A stretch of DNA of 21,200 nt from Clostridia bacterium (GCA_900766585.1 CAAFVV010000020.1:1-21200), one strand, 5' to 3'; numbered from the stretch's first letter, positions 9,004 through 16,099 are shown. Numbers and translations: made by a program. The notes: a model not told the origin generated them from the letters alone.

Positions 9004-9032
9004 AGTATACGAGGTTTTTGCCGGTTTTTCAA
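9004..9032 (-). promoter_or_regulatory. Promoter of the two-component operon
   Basis: The minus strand has TTGAAA as -35 (9032-9027), a 17-bp spacer, and TATACT as -10 (9009-9004). Initiation is predicted near 8997, about 27 nt before the regulator ATG. The spacer and -35 are overlapped by the direct-repeat element at 9013-9029. Confidence 0.75.
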
Positions 9033-9082
9033 TGCCTTTCGCGAATTTCCCCCGCAAAGCCGGGTTTTTGCCGGTTTCCGCC
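9013..9082. repeat. Two tandem-half-site direct repeats, candidate operators
   Basis: A 15-bp sequence GGTTTTTGCCGGTTT occurs exactly twice, at 9013-9027 and 9063-9077, with starts 50 bp apart. Each copy is itself a tandem direct repeat with a 10-bp period: GGTTTTT at 9013 and 9023, and GGTTTTT at 9063 followed by GGTTTCC at 9073. One copy covers the -35 and spacer of the regulator promoter. The other ends just before a TATAAA (9084-9089) on the side of the divergent hydrolase gene. Ten- to eleven-bp-periodic direct repeats are the typical target of OmpR/PhoB-type regulators. Confidence 0.6.
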
Positions 9083-9150
9083 GTATAAAACCCGCACAAA
9101 TATCCCACACTGATGATAAAACAGGATAAGTCTGAATCGGAGGGATTCTC

Positions 9151-10125
9151 ATGGAAAAATCACGCAAAGCCGGGACAATGTGGTCGGGTCTCGCGCTCGG
9201 CACCGTCGCCGTCGCTTCTTTTTCCGCCTATTTCACCACAAAATGTCTGGTCGATGCCGCCTTCAACCGCGAGCCGCCCCGGCTCATGAAGCATTTCGGG
9301 CGGTTTATCGCCGGAAGCCGGACCGACCCGGAATTTGACCGTCAGCGGGAGGAACGGGCGCAGGCGCTCTCCGCGCTGCCGCATGAGACCGTCCGCATCA
9401 CGGCGCACGACGGCGAAACGCTGGTCGGCCATTTCTTCCCCTGCCCCGAGCCTAAGCGCCTGATCATCGCCTTTCACGGCTGGCGCTCCACATGGTTTCG
9501 GGATTTCGTGCTGTGCGACCGCTTTTTCCGCGAGTCGGGCTGCAGCATCCTCTATGCCGAGCAGCGCGGACAAAACAGCAGCGGCGGCAGCCACATGGGC
9601 TTTGGTCTGACCGAGCGGTTCGACTGCGCCGATTGGGTCAGATGGGGCACCGCTCACAGCGGTGAGGGGCTGCCGATTTATCTGGCGGGCATCTCCATGG
9701 GAGCGACAACGGTGCTGATGGCGGCGGGAACGCCGCTGCCGTCAGCCGTACACGGCATTATCGCCGACTGCGGCTTCACCTCGCCCCACGCCATCTTCCG
9801 CCACATCGCCCACAACAATCTGCACCTGTTCTACGGGCTGCGCAGCCAGATTGCCGACCTGCTCTGCCGCCGCAAGCTGTCGCTTGGCACAAGCGCCTAT
9901 TCCACGGTAGAGGCGCTGCGCCACAACAGCCAAATCCCCGTGCTGTTTATCCACGGCAGCGACGACCGCTTTGTACCGGTCTGGATGACCTATGAAAATT
10001 ACCGCGCCTGTGCCGCACCGAAAGAGCTGCTGATCGTGCCCGGAGCCGACCACGGCATCAGCTTTTTTGTCGAGCCGGAACGGTATCAGGCTGCCGTGCG
10101 GAACTTCTGGCAGAAATACGATTGA
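9151..10125 (+). CDS. Membrane-anchored alpha/beta hydrolase
   Basis: This is a 324-residue serine hydrolase of the alpha/beta fold, related to the YqkD-like family often found in Firmicutes; the substrate is unknown. Residues about 10-28 form one hydrophobic helix, probably an uncleaved N-terminal anchor. The core shows the strand and oxyanion region IIAFHGWRSTW (about 105-115), a YAEQRGQ segment, the nucleophile elbow GISMG (Ser182), an acid in HGSDDRFVP (Asp271 or 272), and the catalytic His in GADHG (His301). The ATG at 9151 is preceded by GGAGGGATTCTC. It is the only protein-coding gene on the plus strand and is divergent from the two-component operon. A candidate regulator site lies in the shared intergenic region. 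A strong terminator follows. Confidence 0.88.
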   Translation: MEKSRKAGTMWSGLALGTVAVASFSAYFTTKCLVDAAFNREPPRLMKHFGRFIAGSRTDPEFDRQREERAQALSALPHETVRITAHDGETLVGHFFPCPEPKRLIIAFHGWRSTWFRDFVLCDRFFRESGCSILYAEQRGQNSSGGSHMGFGLTERFDCADWVRWGTAHSGEGLPIYLAGISMGATTVLMAAGTPLPSAVHGIIADCGFTSPHAIFRHIAHNNLHLFYGLRSQIADLLCRRKLSLGTSAYSTVEALRHNSQIPVLFIHGSDDRFVPVWMTYENYRACAAPKELLIVPGADHGISFFVEPERYQAAVRNFWQKYD

Positions 10126-10144
10126 TCCGTCGGCAAGCCGCCCC

Positions 10145-10186
10145 AAAGCAAAAAAAGCCATCCCCGCGGGGATGGCTTTTTGCTTT
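10145..10186. terminator. Bidirectional intrinsic terminator
   Basis: An 8-bp GC-rich stem, GCCATCCC (10157-10164) with GGGATGGC (10169-10176), closes a CGCG tetraloop. It is flanked by five T on the plus side (10177-10181) and seven A (10150-10156), which read as seven U on the minus strand. It lies between the converging hydrolase and glycerate kinase genes and should serve both. A second, weaker plus-strand hairpin at 10198-10214 (GAACGG/CCGTTC) followed by TTTTCTTT may back it up. Confidence 0.9.
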
Positions 10187-10220
10187 ATCTGTGTGCCGAA
10201 CGGTTTTCCCGTTCTTTTCT

Positions 10221-11378
10221 TTATTGCCGCTCTGCCGGCACCTCGTCCGGCAGGATCAGACGGAACACCTGATAGGCTGTCGCCCGCAGGTTCTCATACG
10301 CGTTATTCTCATCCAGCGCCTCTTTAAGTGTGGTGACTCTCTGCAATATGGGGAAGAACGCATCAATTCCGTATGCATTGCAGATCTCCGCATCAGCCGC
10401 TGCGCAGCCGCAAAAGGCAATCACCTTTTTCCCGTACTTTTTAGCCAGCCGGGCGACGCCGACAGGCGCTTTTCCCATAACGGTCTGCGAATCCAGTCTG
10501 CCCTCGCCCGTGACGACCACATCGGCGGACCGTATGCTGTCCTCCAGGTGCGTTTCCTCCAAAACGATCTCGATTCCCGATTTCAGCTCCGCATTCGTAT
10601 ACGCCAAAAAGGCAAAGCCCAGACCGCCGGCAGCGCCTGCGCCCTCGCGGTTCTTGTCCGCCCTGTCCGATACGGTCTTGGTCAGCGCGGCATACTTATC
10701 CAGCCAGACATCCATGGGTGCGATCATCTCGGGAGCCGCGCCCTTCTGCGGCGAAAACACCGCGCTGCAGCCGTTTTCACCGCACAGCGGATTCTTCACG
10801 TCGCAGGCTATATGAAAAGTGCAGTCCTTCAGCTCGGCCATCATATTTTCGGTGCTGATCCGGCAAAGCGCTTCAAGCCCCTTTGCCCCCGGTGGGACAG
10901 GCTTGCCGTCGCCATCCAGAAACCGCACGCCCAGAGCAGTCAGCATACCGGTTCCGCCGTCGTTGGTGGCGCTCCCGCCGAGGCCGATGACAAACCGCCG
11001 GCATCCCCTTTCGATCGCATCCCTGATCAGCTCTCCCACACCGTAGGTCGTGGTCTCCAACGGATTCCGCTCCTCTGCGGGGATGAGCGTAATACCGGAG
11101 GCGGATGCCATTTCGATGACCGCCGTGTTCGTTTCCTTTAAAATGCAGTATTTCGCCTTTACGGGACGCATAAGGGGATCGCTGACGTATATGTCGACCG
11201 CCTCTGCGTCCAAGCCGGAGGCCAGCGCCTCCACCGTCCCCTCTCCGCCGTCCGCCAGAGGCTTCACCACCACGTCGGCATGCTTATCCAACCGACAGAC
11301 CGCCTCCTTCACCGCGTTTCCCGCCTGTAAGGAGGAGAGACTGCCCTTGAATGAATCAATCGCCGCAACAACGCGCAT
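10221..11378 (-). CDS. Glycerate kinase, type I (GlxK/GarK family)
   Basis: This is a cytosolic kinase that phosphorylates D-glycerate with ATP. Members of this family (COG1929) make 2- or 3-phosphoglycerate, and the sequence alone does not tell which. The 385-residue length is typical. The N-terminus has the family signature AAIDSFKGSLSS and the DGGEGT motif (43-48). A glycine-rich GLGGSATNDGGTGM motif lies at about 132-145 and VVTGEGRLDSQT in the C-terminal half. The ATG at 11378 is preferred because AGGTGG lies 5 nt upstream; a GTG three codons earlier lacks such a site. It follows the tryptophan transporter ATPase gene after 86 bp and might be read from the same transcript, although a 7-bp hairpin (11434-11452, no U-tract) stands between. 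It would link glycerate to lower glycolysis. Confidence 0.93.
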   Translation of the reverse strand: MRVVAAIDSFKGSLSSLQAGNAVKEAVCRLDKHADVVVKPLADGGEGTVEALASGLDAEAVDIYVSDPLMRPVKAKYCILKETNTAVIEMASASGITLIPAEERNPLETTTYGVGELIRDAIERGCRRFVIGLGGSATNDGGTGMLTALGVRFLDGDGKPVPPGAKGLEALCRISTENMMAELKDCTFHIACDVKNPLCGENGCSAVFSPQKGAAPEMIAPMDVWLDKYAALTKTVSDRADKNREGAGAAGGLGFAFLAYTNAELKSGIEIVLEETHLEDSIRSADVVVTGEGRLDSQTVMGKAPVGVARLAKKYGKKVIAFCGCAAADAEICNAYGIDAFFPILQRVTTLKEALDENNAYENLRATAYQVFRLILPDEVPAERQ

Positions 11379-11464
11379 GTTTACCACCTATCCGATTCCC
11401 GTCTGTACACGCTCTGTCCGTCAGAAACGATATCCGCCGTACGGAACGGCGGCAAGGGGCTTTT

Positions 11465-12238
11465 TCAGTTGCCGCACTCAATGCTGATCTGATTGAACAG
11501 GTCGAGCAGATCCTCGACCCGCGTCGTCTGCTTTTCCGCGCCGGAGCGGTCAACCACCGCCCGTCCCTTGTCCATCATCAAAAGCCGTGTGCCGTATTCG
11601 ACGGCGTACCGCAGATTGTGCGTCACCATCAGCGCCGTCAGCTTTTTCTCCCGCACGATGCGGTCAGTCAGCACCATCACCGTCTCCGCCGTATGCGGAT
11701 CGAGCGCCGCCGTATGCTCATCCAGAATCAGCAGCTTTAGCTCCGACATCGCTGCAATGACCAGCGCGAGCGCCTGCCGCTGGCCGCCCGAAAGGGCGCC
11801 GACCGGCGTACCGAGCCGGTTTTCCAGCCCCATGCCGCACTGCTCCAGAAGCGCGCGGTATTCGTCTACGCGTCGGCGGTTGATTCCGGGCAGCAGCCCG
11901 TAGCGGCCGCCCTTGTTGTCCGCAAGCGCCATATTCTCGAGTATGGTCAGCTCGCCGCTCGTTCCGAACCGCGTATCCTGATGAACGCGCCCGATCAGTG
12001 CCGCGCGCTTATGCTCCGGACGTTTGGTCACATCCTCCCCGTCGAGCAGAATCTGCCCGCCGTCGGGGGTATCCGAGCCGCAGATCAGGTTGAGCAGCGT
12101 GGTCTTGCCCGAGCCGTTTGACCCGACGATGGAGACAAACTCGCCCGGCTGCACCGTCAGGCTGAAATCCGAAAACACCACCGCTTCATCGACGGTGCCC
12201 TTGTGAAACGCCTTGTCGATATGGCTGATCTCGATCAT
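11465..12238 (-). CDS. ABC transporter ATPase (TrpZ-like, Trp uptake)
   Basis: This is the cytoplasmic ATP-hydrolysing subunit of the adjacent importer. It is 257 residues long, with Walker A GSNGSGKTT (39-47), the signature LSGGQRQ (149-155), Walker B LLILDEHTAALD (169-180) and a switch His in MVTHN. The closest family by architecture is COG1101-type ATPases, which accompany COG4120 permeases and COG2984 binding proteins. The ATG at 12238 overlaps the permease stop as ATGA, so translation is coupled. A Trp-type T-box controls the operon, giving the assignment to tryptophan. The trpXYZ naming is by family and context, not by direct substrate evidence. Confidence 0.92.
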   Translation of the reverse strand: MIEISHIDKAFHKGTVDEAVVFSDFSLTVQPGEFVSIVGSNGSGKTTLLNLICGSDTPDGGQILLDGEDVTKRPEHKRAALIGRVHQDTRFGTSGELTILENMALADNKGGRYGLLPGINRRRVDEYRALLEQCGMGLENRLGTPVGALSGGQRQALALVIAAMSELKLLILDEHTAALDPHTAETVMVLTDRIVREKKLTALMVTHNLRYAVEYGTRLLMMDKGRAVVDRSGAEKQTTRVEDLLDLFNQISIECGN

Positions 12239-13170
12239 GCCGCTCCCCCTCTCTTTTTCCGCAGACGGTCACTTGTCACCAAAGCCACGGTGAACAGGCA
12301 CGCCATCAGCGCCTTGTTATATCCCGACGGAATACCGACCAGCGTGGCAACACCGAGCGCAAGCTGATAGATGACCGCGCCGAGGATCACCTTGGTGGTC
12401 GGCTTCATGCACCGCACGCGGCCGAATACCGACATACCAATGATCACGGAGGCAATGCCGATCACGACCATGCCGAGTCCCATCGACTGATCCGCCGACG
12501 ACCGCTGGCAGCACAGCAGTGCGCCCGTGACCGCCGCCAGTCCGTTGCCGAGCGCCAGCCCGAGGATCTTGCTGTGACCCGGGTCGCGGCCGAGCATGGT
12601 GACAAAGCGCGGATTATTGCCGGCGGCGCGCAGCAAAAGTCCGCACTTGGTTTTCAAAAACCAGTCGATCAGCAGCTTGATCGCCACGGCGACGACAAGG
12701 CAGACCACAAGCTCGCGCAGCTTGATATTCTGTATGTTGGCGGGGATCCAGGACGCAATTTTGGTGCTGAAAACGGTCTGCCGCACCGGGATCACCGTCA
12801 AGGCGCCCGAGCCGTCCCATTTCCCGCCCTGCCCCACCACGGTGAGGATCAGGTTGACGGAGATCAAAAAGGTGGAGACCAGAATACCGCAAAGCAGATC
12901 GCGGATCTTCAGCTTAACATGCAGCACACCGGTCACGGCACCCGCCGCGCAGCCGATCAGGAAGGCGCAGAGCAGCGAGAGCCACGGATCAAGTCCCGCC
13001 CGCACAAGCAGCCCGAACGATACGGCGCCGCTGACGACCGAGCCCTCCACCGTCAGATCCGGAAAATCCAGGATCGTATACGACAGGTAGTAGCCCATGC
13101 CCATCACAGAATAGATCAGCCCCATCACCACGGCAACCTCGGCGGAGCTGAGAAGGGTAAAAAATGACAT
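12235..13170 (-). CDS. ABC transporter permease (TrpY-like, Trp uptake)
   Basis: This is a polytopic inner-membrane subunit of 311 residues with about eight hydrophobic segments, resembling COG4120 and the branched-chain/sugar permease superfamily. Family-like stretches include YLSYTILDFPDLTVEGS near the N-terminus and GLALGNGLAAVTGALLCCQRSSADQ in the second half. The ATG at 13170 was chosen because AGAGGAA lies just upstream and the protein's first helix begins soon after. An upstream in-frame ATG at 13227 would add a hydrophilic 19-residue stretch that overlaps the intergenic hairpin. It is separated from the binding-protein gene by 72 bp and overlaps the ATPase gene by 4 bp. Confidence 0.92.
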   Translation of the reverse strand: MSFFTLLSSAEVAVVMGLIYSVMGMGYYLSYTILDFPDLTVEGSVVSGAVSFGLLVRAGLDPWLSLLCAFLIGCAAGAVTGVLHVKLKIRDLLCGILVSTFLISVNLILTVVGQGGKWDGSGALTVIPVRQTVFSTKIASWIPANIQNIKLRELVVCLVVAVAIKLLIDWFLKTKCGLLLRAAGNNPRFVTMLGRDPGHSKILGLALGNGLAAVTGALLCCQRSSADQSMGLGMVVIGIASVIIGMSVFGRVRCMKPTTKVILGAVIYQLALGVATLVGIPSGYNKALMACLFTVALVTSDRLRKKRGGAA

Positions 13171-13195
13171 AGCATTTCCTCTTTCATGCTGTTTT

Positions 13196-13225
13196 GCGGC
13201 GGGACAGCAGCCGCCGTCCCGCCGC
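13196..13225 (-). other. Intercistronic hairpin between binding protein and permease
   Basis: A perfect 10-bp GC-rich inverted repeat, 13196-13205 with 13216-13225, encloses a 10-nt loop. It lies directly after the trpX stop and before the trpY ribosome site. No U-tract follows on either strand, so it is not a classical terminator. Such hairpins after binding-protein genes often protect the upstream mRNA and raise binding protein over permease, as in malE-malF; that role is inferred here. Confidence 0.6.
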
Positions 13226-13242
13226 ACTTAAATGTTGTGCAA

Positions 13243-14259
13243 TTATTTCGTCGTGGTCACACGTTCGGCAGACGCATATTTCTCCGGCACGGTCAGCGAC
13301 AGCGCCTGCACCACTTCCGTGTTGATGACCGGCACCGCCTCGGAGAAGGTCTTGACCGCCATCGTGGCAGCCGCGTCGCCGCCGAGCACCGAAACGCCCA
13401 TCTGTCCGGTCACGCGGCCAAGCTCCACATAGTCAATGGACATCGAGGCGAGACAGCCGTTTTTTACCTGCTCGACCTCGGAGCCATAGACCGGGATACC
13501 GGCGCCGTTTGCCGCATCCAGCACGACGGAGAGGTTGTTGACCACATTGTTATCCGTAAAGTTGTTCAGGCAGTCGACCTTGCCGACCAGCGCCGCCGCG
13601 GCAGCGGGGATATCCGACGCCCCCTGCACGCCGCTGTCCACCACTTCGATATTGCGCGCCGTGCAGATGTCGCGGAGATTTTGCAGCTGGGTGATGGAGT
13701 TCGCTTCGCTCGTCGTATACAGCACACCGATCTTTTTCACATCGGGCTGCATCGCCTGGATCAGATCCACCTGCGACGCGAGGTCAAGCACATCGGAGGT
13801 GCCGGTGTTGTTGCCGCCCGGCGCGGCGAGGGAATCCACAAGACCTGCCGACACCGGATCCGACACCGAGCAGAACACCAGCGGGATCGCGGTGTCCCGC
13901 ACCGCGCCGGCTGCGGCCGTCGCCGCGGGCGTCGCCACGGCGAAAATCAGATCGTAGCGCTGGGCAACCATATTTTTGGCATAGGTGTCGCAGTCGGTGC
14001 CCGCCGAGGCATCCGAGCCGATCTGCAGGGTGATGTTATCCTGCGAAGCGCCCGCTTCGGTCAGTCCCTTAATGATGCCGTTTGTGCAGTTGTCGAGCGA
14101 GGGGTGGCTGATATACTGAATAATGCCGATTTTCGCCGTCTTGATATCCACTTTTTCCGTCCCGGATACATCGGGACTGCCCGTGTCACAGGCGGCAAGG
14201 GTCAGCACGGTCAGGGCAAGGCAAAGGCAGAGCGCCAGCAGCTTCATCATCGTTTTCAT
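13243..14259 (-). CDS. Substrate-binding lipoprotein (TrpX-like, Trp uptake)
   Basis: This is the extracytoplasmic solute-binding protein of the importer, 338 residues. A lipoprotein signal occupies residues 1-24, with a hydrophobic core and the lipobox LAAC (Cys24), so the mature protein is anchored to the membrane surface. The body matches the COG2984 type, with KIGIIQYISHPSLDN at the start of the first lobe and IPLVFCSVSDPVSAGLV and KKIGVLYTTSEANS further on. The ATG at 14259 follows AAGGAG, and the stop of a small upstream reading frame lies only 3 nt before it. It is the first full gene behind a Trp T-box, which is the main evidence for tryptophan as ligand. Confidence 0.92.
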   Translation of the reverse strand: MKTMMKLLALCLCLALTVLTLAACDTGSPDVSGTEKVDIKTAKIGIIQYISHPSLDNCTNGIIKGLTEAGASQDNITLQIGSDASAGTDCDTYAKNMVAQRYDLIFAVATPAATAAAGAVRDTAIPLVFCSVSDPVSAGLVDSLAAPGGNNTGTSDVLDLASQVDLIQAMQPDVKKIGVLYTTSEANSITQLQNLRDICTARNIEVVDSGVQGASDIPAAAAALVGKVDCLNNFTDNNVVNNLSVVLDAANGAGIPVYGSEVEQVKNGCLASMSIDYVELGRVTGQMGVSVLGGDAAATMAVKTFSEAVPVINTEVVQALSLTVPEKYASAERVTTTK

Positions 14260-14262
14260 AAG

Positions 14263-14373
14263 TCATTCTCCTTTTTCTCGGGCGGATATGCCGCCGCGGT
14301 TTGGTTGTTTTATTTTGCGGTCGGTTTGCCAAAGCTGCGATCCGCCTCGCCATCGTCTGCCGGTCTTTCTCAT
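14263..14373 (-). CDS. Putative 36-residue Trp-containing small ORF after the T-box
   Basis: Immediately after the T-box terminator there is AAAGGAG, an 8-nt gap, and an ATG at 14373. This opens a 36-codon frame that ends at TGA (14265-14263), three nt before the trpX ATG and within its ribosome site. The peptide is strongly basic and contains Trp at positions 8 and 15 (start MRKTGRRW). It has no membrane segment or recognised domain. The ribosome site, spacing and stop position suggest translation and coupling to trpX, so it may be a leader peptide. No family is recognised, and it could be chance; codon use cannot be judged at this length. Confidence 0.4.
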   Translation of the reverse strand: MRKTGRRWRGGSQLWQTDRKIKQPNRGGISAREKGE

Positions 14374-14391
14374 ATCCGTCACTCCTTTCGG

Positions 14392-14671
14392 AAAATAAAA
14401 AAACTGCCCCACGGGAATTTCACTTCCCATGGGACAGGATCAAACATTCCTGCGGTGCCACCCACATTGGCGCTCACGCGCCCGCTCAGACGTACCATCA
14501 TACGCTCCGCGGGATAACGGCTGCGGCTGCCGTCGACTGCTACTTGCTCACGCTTTCGGTCGCCCTCGTAAGTCCATTCATCCAACATTCCCCCGCGGCG
14601 CTTCCACCGTCCGCCGCTCGCTTTGCGTTTCCTGTCGGATTACTCCTCTTACTCATCGGTTTTGATTTTAT
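14392..14671 (-). ncRNA. T-box riboswitch, tryptophan-specific
   Basis: The transcript from about 14671 contains all T-box landmarks. The lower Stem I (GTAAG with CTTAC) and upper stem (ATCC with GGAT) enclose a specifier loop with AGGAGTA on the 5' side and GAATGGA on the 3' side. The specifier codon is UGG (14576-14574), i.e. Trp. A distal AGCGAG and GGTGGAAG region follows. The conserved T-box GGGTGGCACCGCAGG follows at about 14463-14449; its UGGC (14460-14457) would pair with a tRNA end carrying discriminator G73, as tRNA-Trp does. The terminator is a 14-bp stem (14437-14424 with 14417-14404) with a 6-nt loop and seven U (14403-14397). Uncharged tRNA-Trp should permit read-through into the transporter genes. 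Confidence 0.95.
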
Positions 14672-14678
14672 GTGCATT

Positions 14679-14706
14679 AGTATAGCACGTTTTTTCGCCA
14701 TGTCAA
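14679..14706 (-). promoter_or_regulatory. Promoter of the T-box/trpXYZ transcript
   Basis: The minus strand has a perfect TTGACA (14706-14701), a 16-bp spacer and TATACT (14684-14679). Initiation is predicted near 14671. The whole spacer is occupied by one arm of a 13-bp inverted repeat. Confidence 0.85.
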
Positions 14707-14746
14707 CCCCTTTTCTGCATTTTTTAGTTTTCCGGCGAAAAAACGT
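14687..14746. repeat. 13-bp perfect inverted repeat around the T-box promoter
   Basis: ACGTTTTTTCGCC (14687-14699) and GGCGAAAAAACGT (14734-14746) are exact reverse complements separated by 34 bp. The first arm fills the spacer between -10 and -35 of the T-box promoter. The second lies upstream of the -35 and 9 bp below the tail-fibre gene stop. Neither arm is followed by a canonical terminator tail. It may be an operator or a weak read-through hairpin. Confidence 0.55.
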
Positions 14747-14754
14747 CTATCCGG

Positions 14755-16005
14755 TCACAGCAGACCGATGATCTTGGAAATGGTCAGGTCGCTTGCCGTC
14801 CCGTGATTTCCGCTCGCGTTATGCGCCACATTCTTCGCCGCGTTCAGCGTCCACTGCGTGCCGTTCGCCGTGATATTCACCCCACAATAGTAGGCGTTGC
14901 CGTTGGCCATTTGGGCGGTGCCGAAGCCGCGGATGTAGTTGGTGCCGTCCGCCATCCGCGCGGCGATAATCGCCGACCCCTGCCCGGAGCAGTAGAGGAT
15001 GAACAGCTGATAATTGGCGGAACCGGAGACAGTGACCGTCTCACCGTCCGCCAGCGTTCCTGTCCACAGCGTTTTACCGATGCCGAGCACATCCCGCAGC
15101 TTGGCATTGGCAAGCGTTCCGCCGACAGACAGCACGCCGGTCGCGCTCATTGTCAGTCCCTCGCCGACCTTGATGCCGCCAAGCGTCGTGGTTGTCGCCG
15201 CCGTCAGCGTGAATGTGTCGCCTTTATCCCCCTTATCACCTTTATCGCCCTTATCCCCTTTAGGCCCCTGCAGCCCCGCCTCGGCGGACAGCACGCCGTT
15301 TTCATCCACGGTCAGGTTATCGCCGACGATCACGCCGCCCAGCGCCGTCTCGGTAGCGGGCGGCAGAGTGTAAGCCGTTCCGCCCGCACCCGTGGCCGAC
15401 AAGGTACCGTCCGCACCTACGGCAAGCCCGCTGCCGACCTTGACGCCGCCGAGCGTCAGCGACGTGGCAGTAGGGAGCGTGTAGGACGCCCCCGTGTCGC
15501 CCTTATCGCCCCTGTCGCCTTTGGGCAGCCAGAGATTCAGCACCGGCTTAGCTGCCGTGCCGGTCAGTGTCGCCGCCGCACCGTATCCCGTCGGCGACGT
15601 CGTCACCGTGCCGATCGACAGCTCCGGCGGGACGGCATGCGCCTCACAGTACGCCCGCAGCGTCTCCCATGTGCGCACCTCTGTCTCCGTGTAGGCGTAA
15701 TCTGTCGGCTTCGCCCGCTCTGCGACCGTAAACACCGCCCGCATGCCGGTATACCCCTCTGTGCCATGATACACATAAACCGCGACCGGCGCGGCGGTCT
15801 GCAGCAAAATGTTCGGCACCGCCGCCGTCAGCTTCCCCTCCTCCTGCGTCACATCGACCGCAAGGCAGGACGGCGTGTCCGCCTGCTGGACAAAATGCAG
15901 CTGGCAGTCCTCCGCCTGCAGCCCATCCCCGTCGATTTCCACTTTCCTGCCGACATCCCACTGCCAGAAAAACGGCCGCCCGTCACTGATTCGAATCGTC
16001 TCCAT
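14755..16005 (-). CDS. Phage tail-fibre-like protein with collagen-like repeats
   Basis: This is a 416-residue protein resembling tail or receptor-binding fibres of Firmicutes prophages. The N-terminal 110 residues (RISDGRPFFWQWDVGRKVEI onward) look like a baseplate-attachment domain. Two Gly-X-Y stretches (163-173 and 247-263, GDKGDKGDKGD type) should form collagen-like triple helices. Three homologous modules (about 174-206, 210-243 and 264-296), each with LGG(V/I)xVGxxLxxxxxGxLS, alternate with them. The C-terminal 120 residues resemble a fibre tip. There is no signal peptide or membrane helix. The ATG at 16005 follows GGAGGG and lies downstream of the predicted transcription start. No capsid, portal, lysin or other phage gene is adjacent, so it is an orphan. 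Function is inferred only. Confidence 0.75.
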   Translation of the reverse strand: METIRISDGRPFFWQWDVGRKVEIDGDGLQAEDCQLHFVQQADTPSCLAVDVTQEEGKLTAAVPNILLQTAAPVAVYVYHGTEGYTGMRAVFTVAERAKPTDYAYTETEVRTWETLRAYCEAHAVPPELSIGTVTTSPTGYGAAATLTGTAAKPVLNLWLPKGDRGDKGDTGASYTLPTATSLTLGGVKVGSGLAVGADGTLSATGAGGTAYTLPPATETALGGVIVGDNLTVDENGVLSAEAGLQGPKGDKGDKGDKGDKGDTFTLTAATTTTLGGIKVGEGLTMSATGVLSVGGTLANAKLRDVLGIGKTLWTGTLADGETVTVSGSANYQLFILYCSGQGSAIIAARMADGTNYIRGFGTAQMANGNAYYCGVNITANGTQWTLNAAKNVAHNASGNHGTASDLTISKIIGLL

Positions 16006-16070
16006 AGTCTGACCCTCCTTGTGTTTTACCGGATACCCCTTCCCCCTCTGCGGTTTTTCGGAACAAGGAA

Positions 16071-16099
16071 AGCATAGCATAAACCCATGACCCGTTCAA
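16071..16099 (-). promoter_or_regulatory. Promoter of the tail-fibre-like gene
   Basis: The minus strand has TTGAAC (16099-16094), a 17-bp spacer, and TATGCT (16076-16071). Initiation near 16064 leaves about 58 nt of leader before the ATG at 16005, and rules out longer in-frame starts further upstream. Confidence 0.65.

Noticed and set aside
9151..10125. Hydrolase considered as a bile salt hydrolase or BAAT-like thioesterase
   Set aside because: The catalytic Ser in GISMG and the N-terminal anchor fit general YqkD-like alpha/beta hydrolases. Nothing seen indicates a bile acid or acyl-CoA substrate.
14755..16005. Collagen-like protein considered as an exosporium (BclA-type) or secreted surface collagen
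   Set aside because: It has no signal peptide, LPXTG or exosporium leader. The N-terminal and repeated LGG modules look more like phage fibres, though a host role remains possible.
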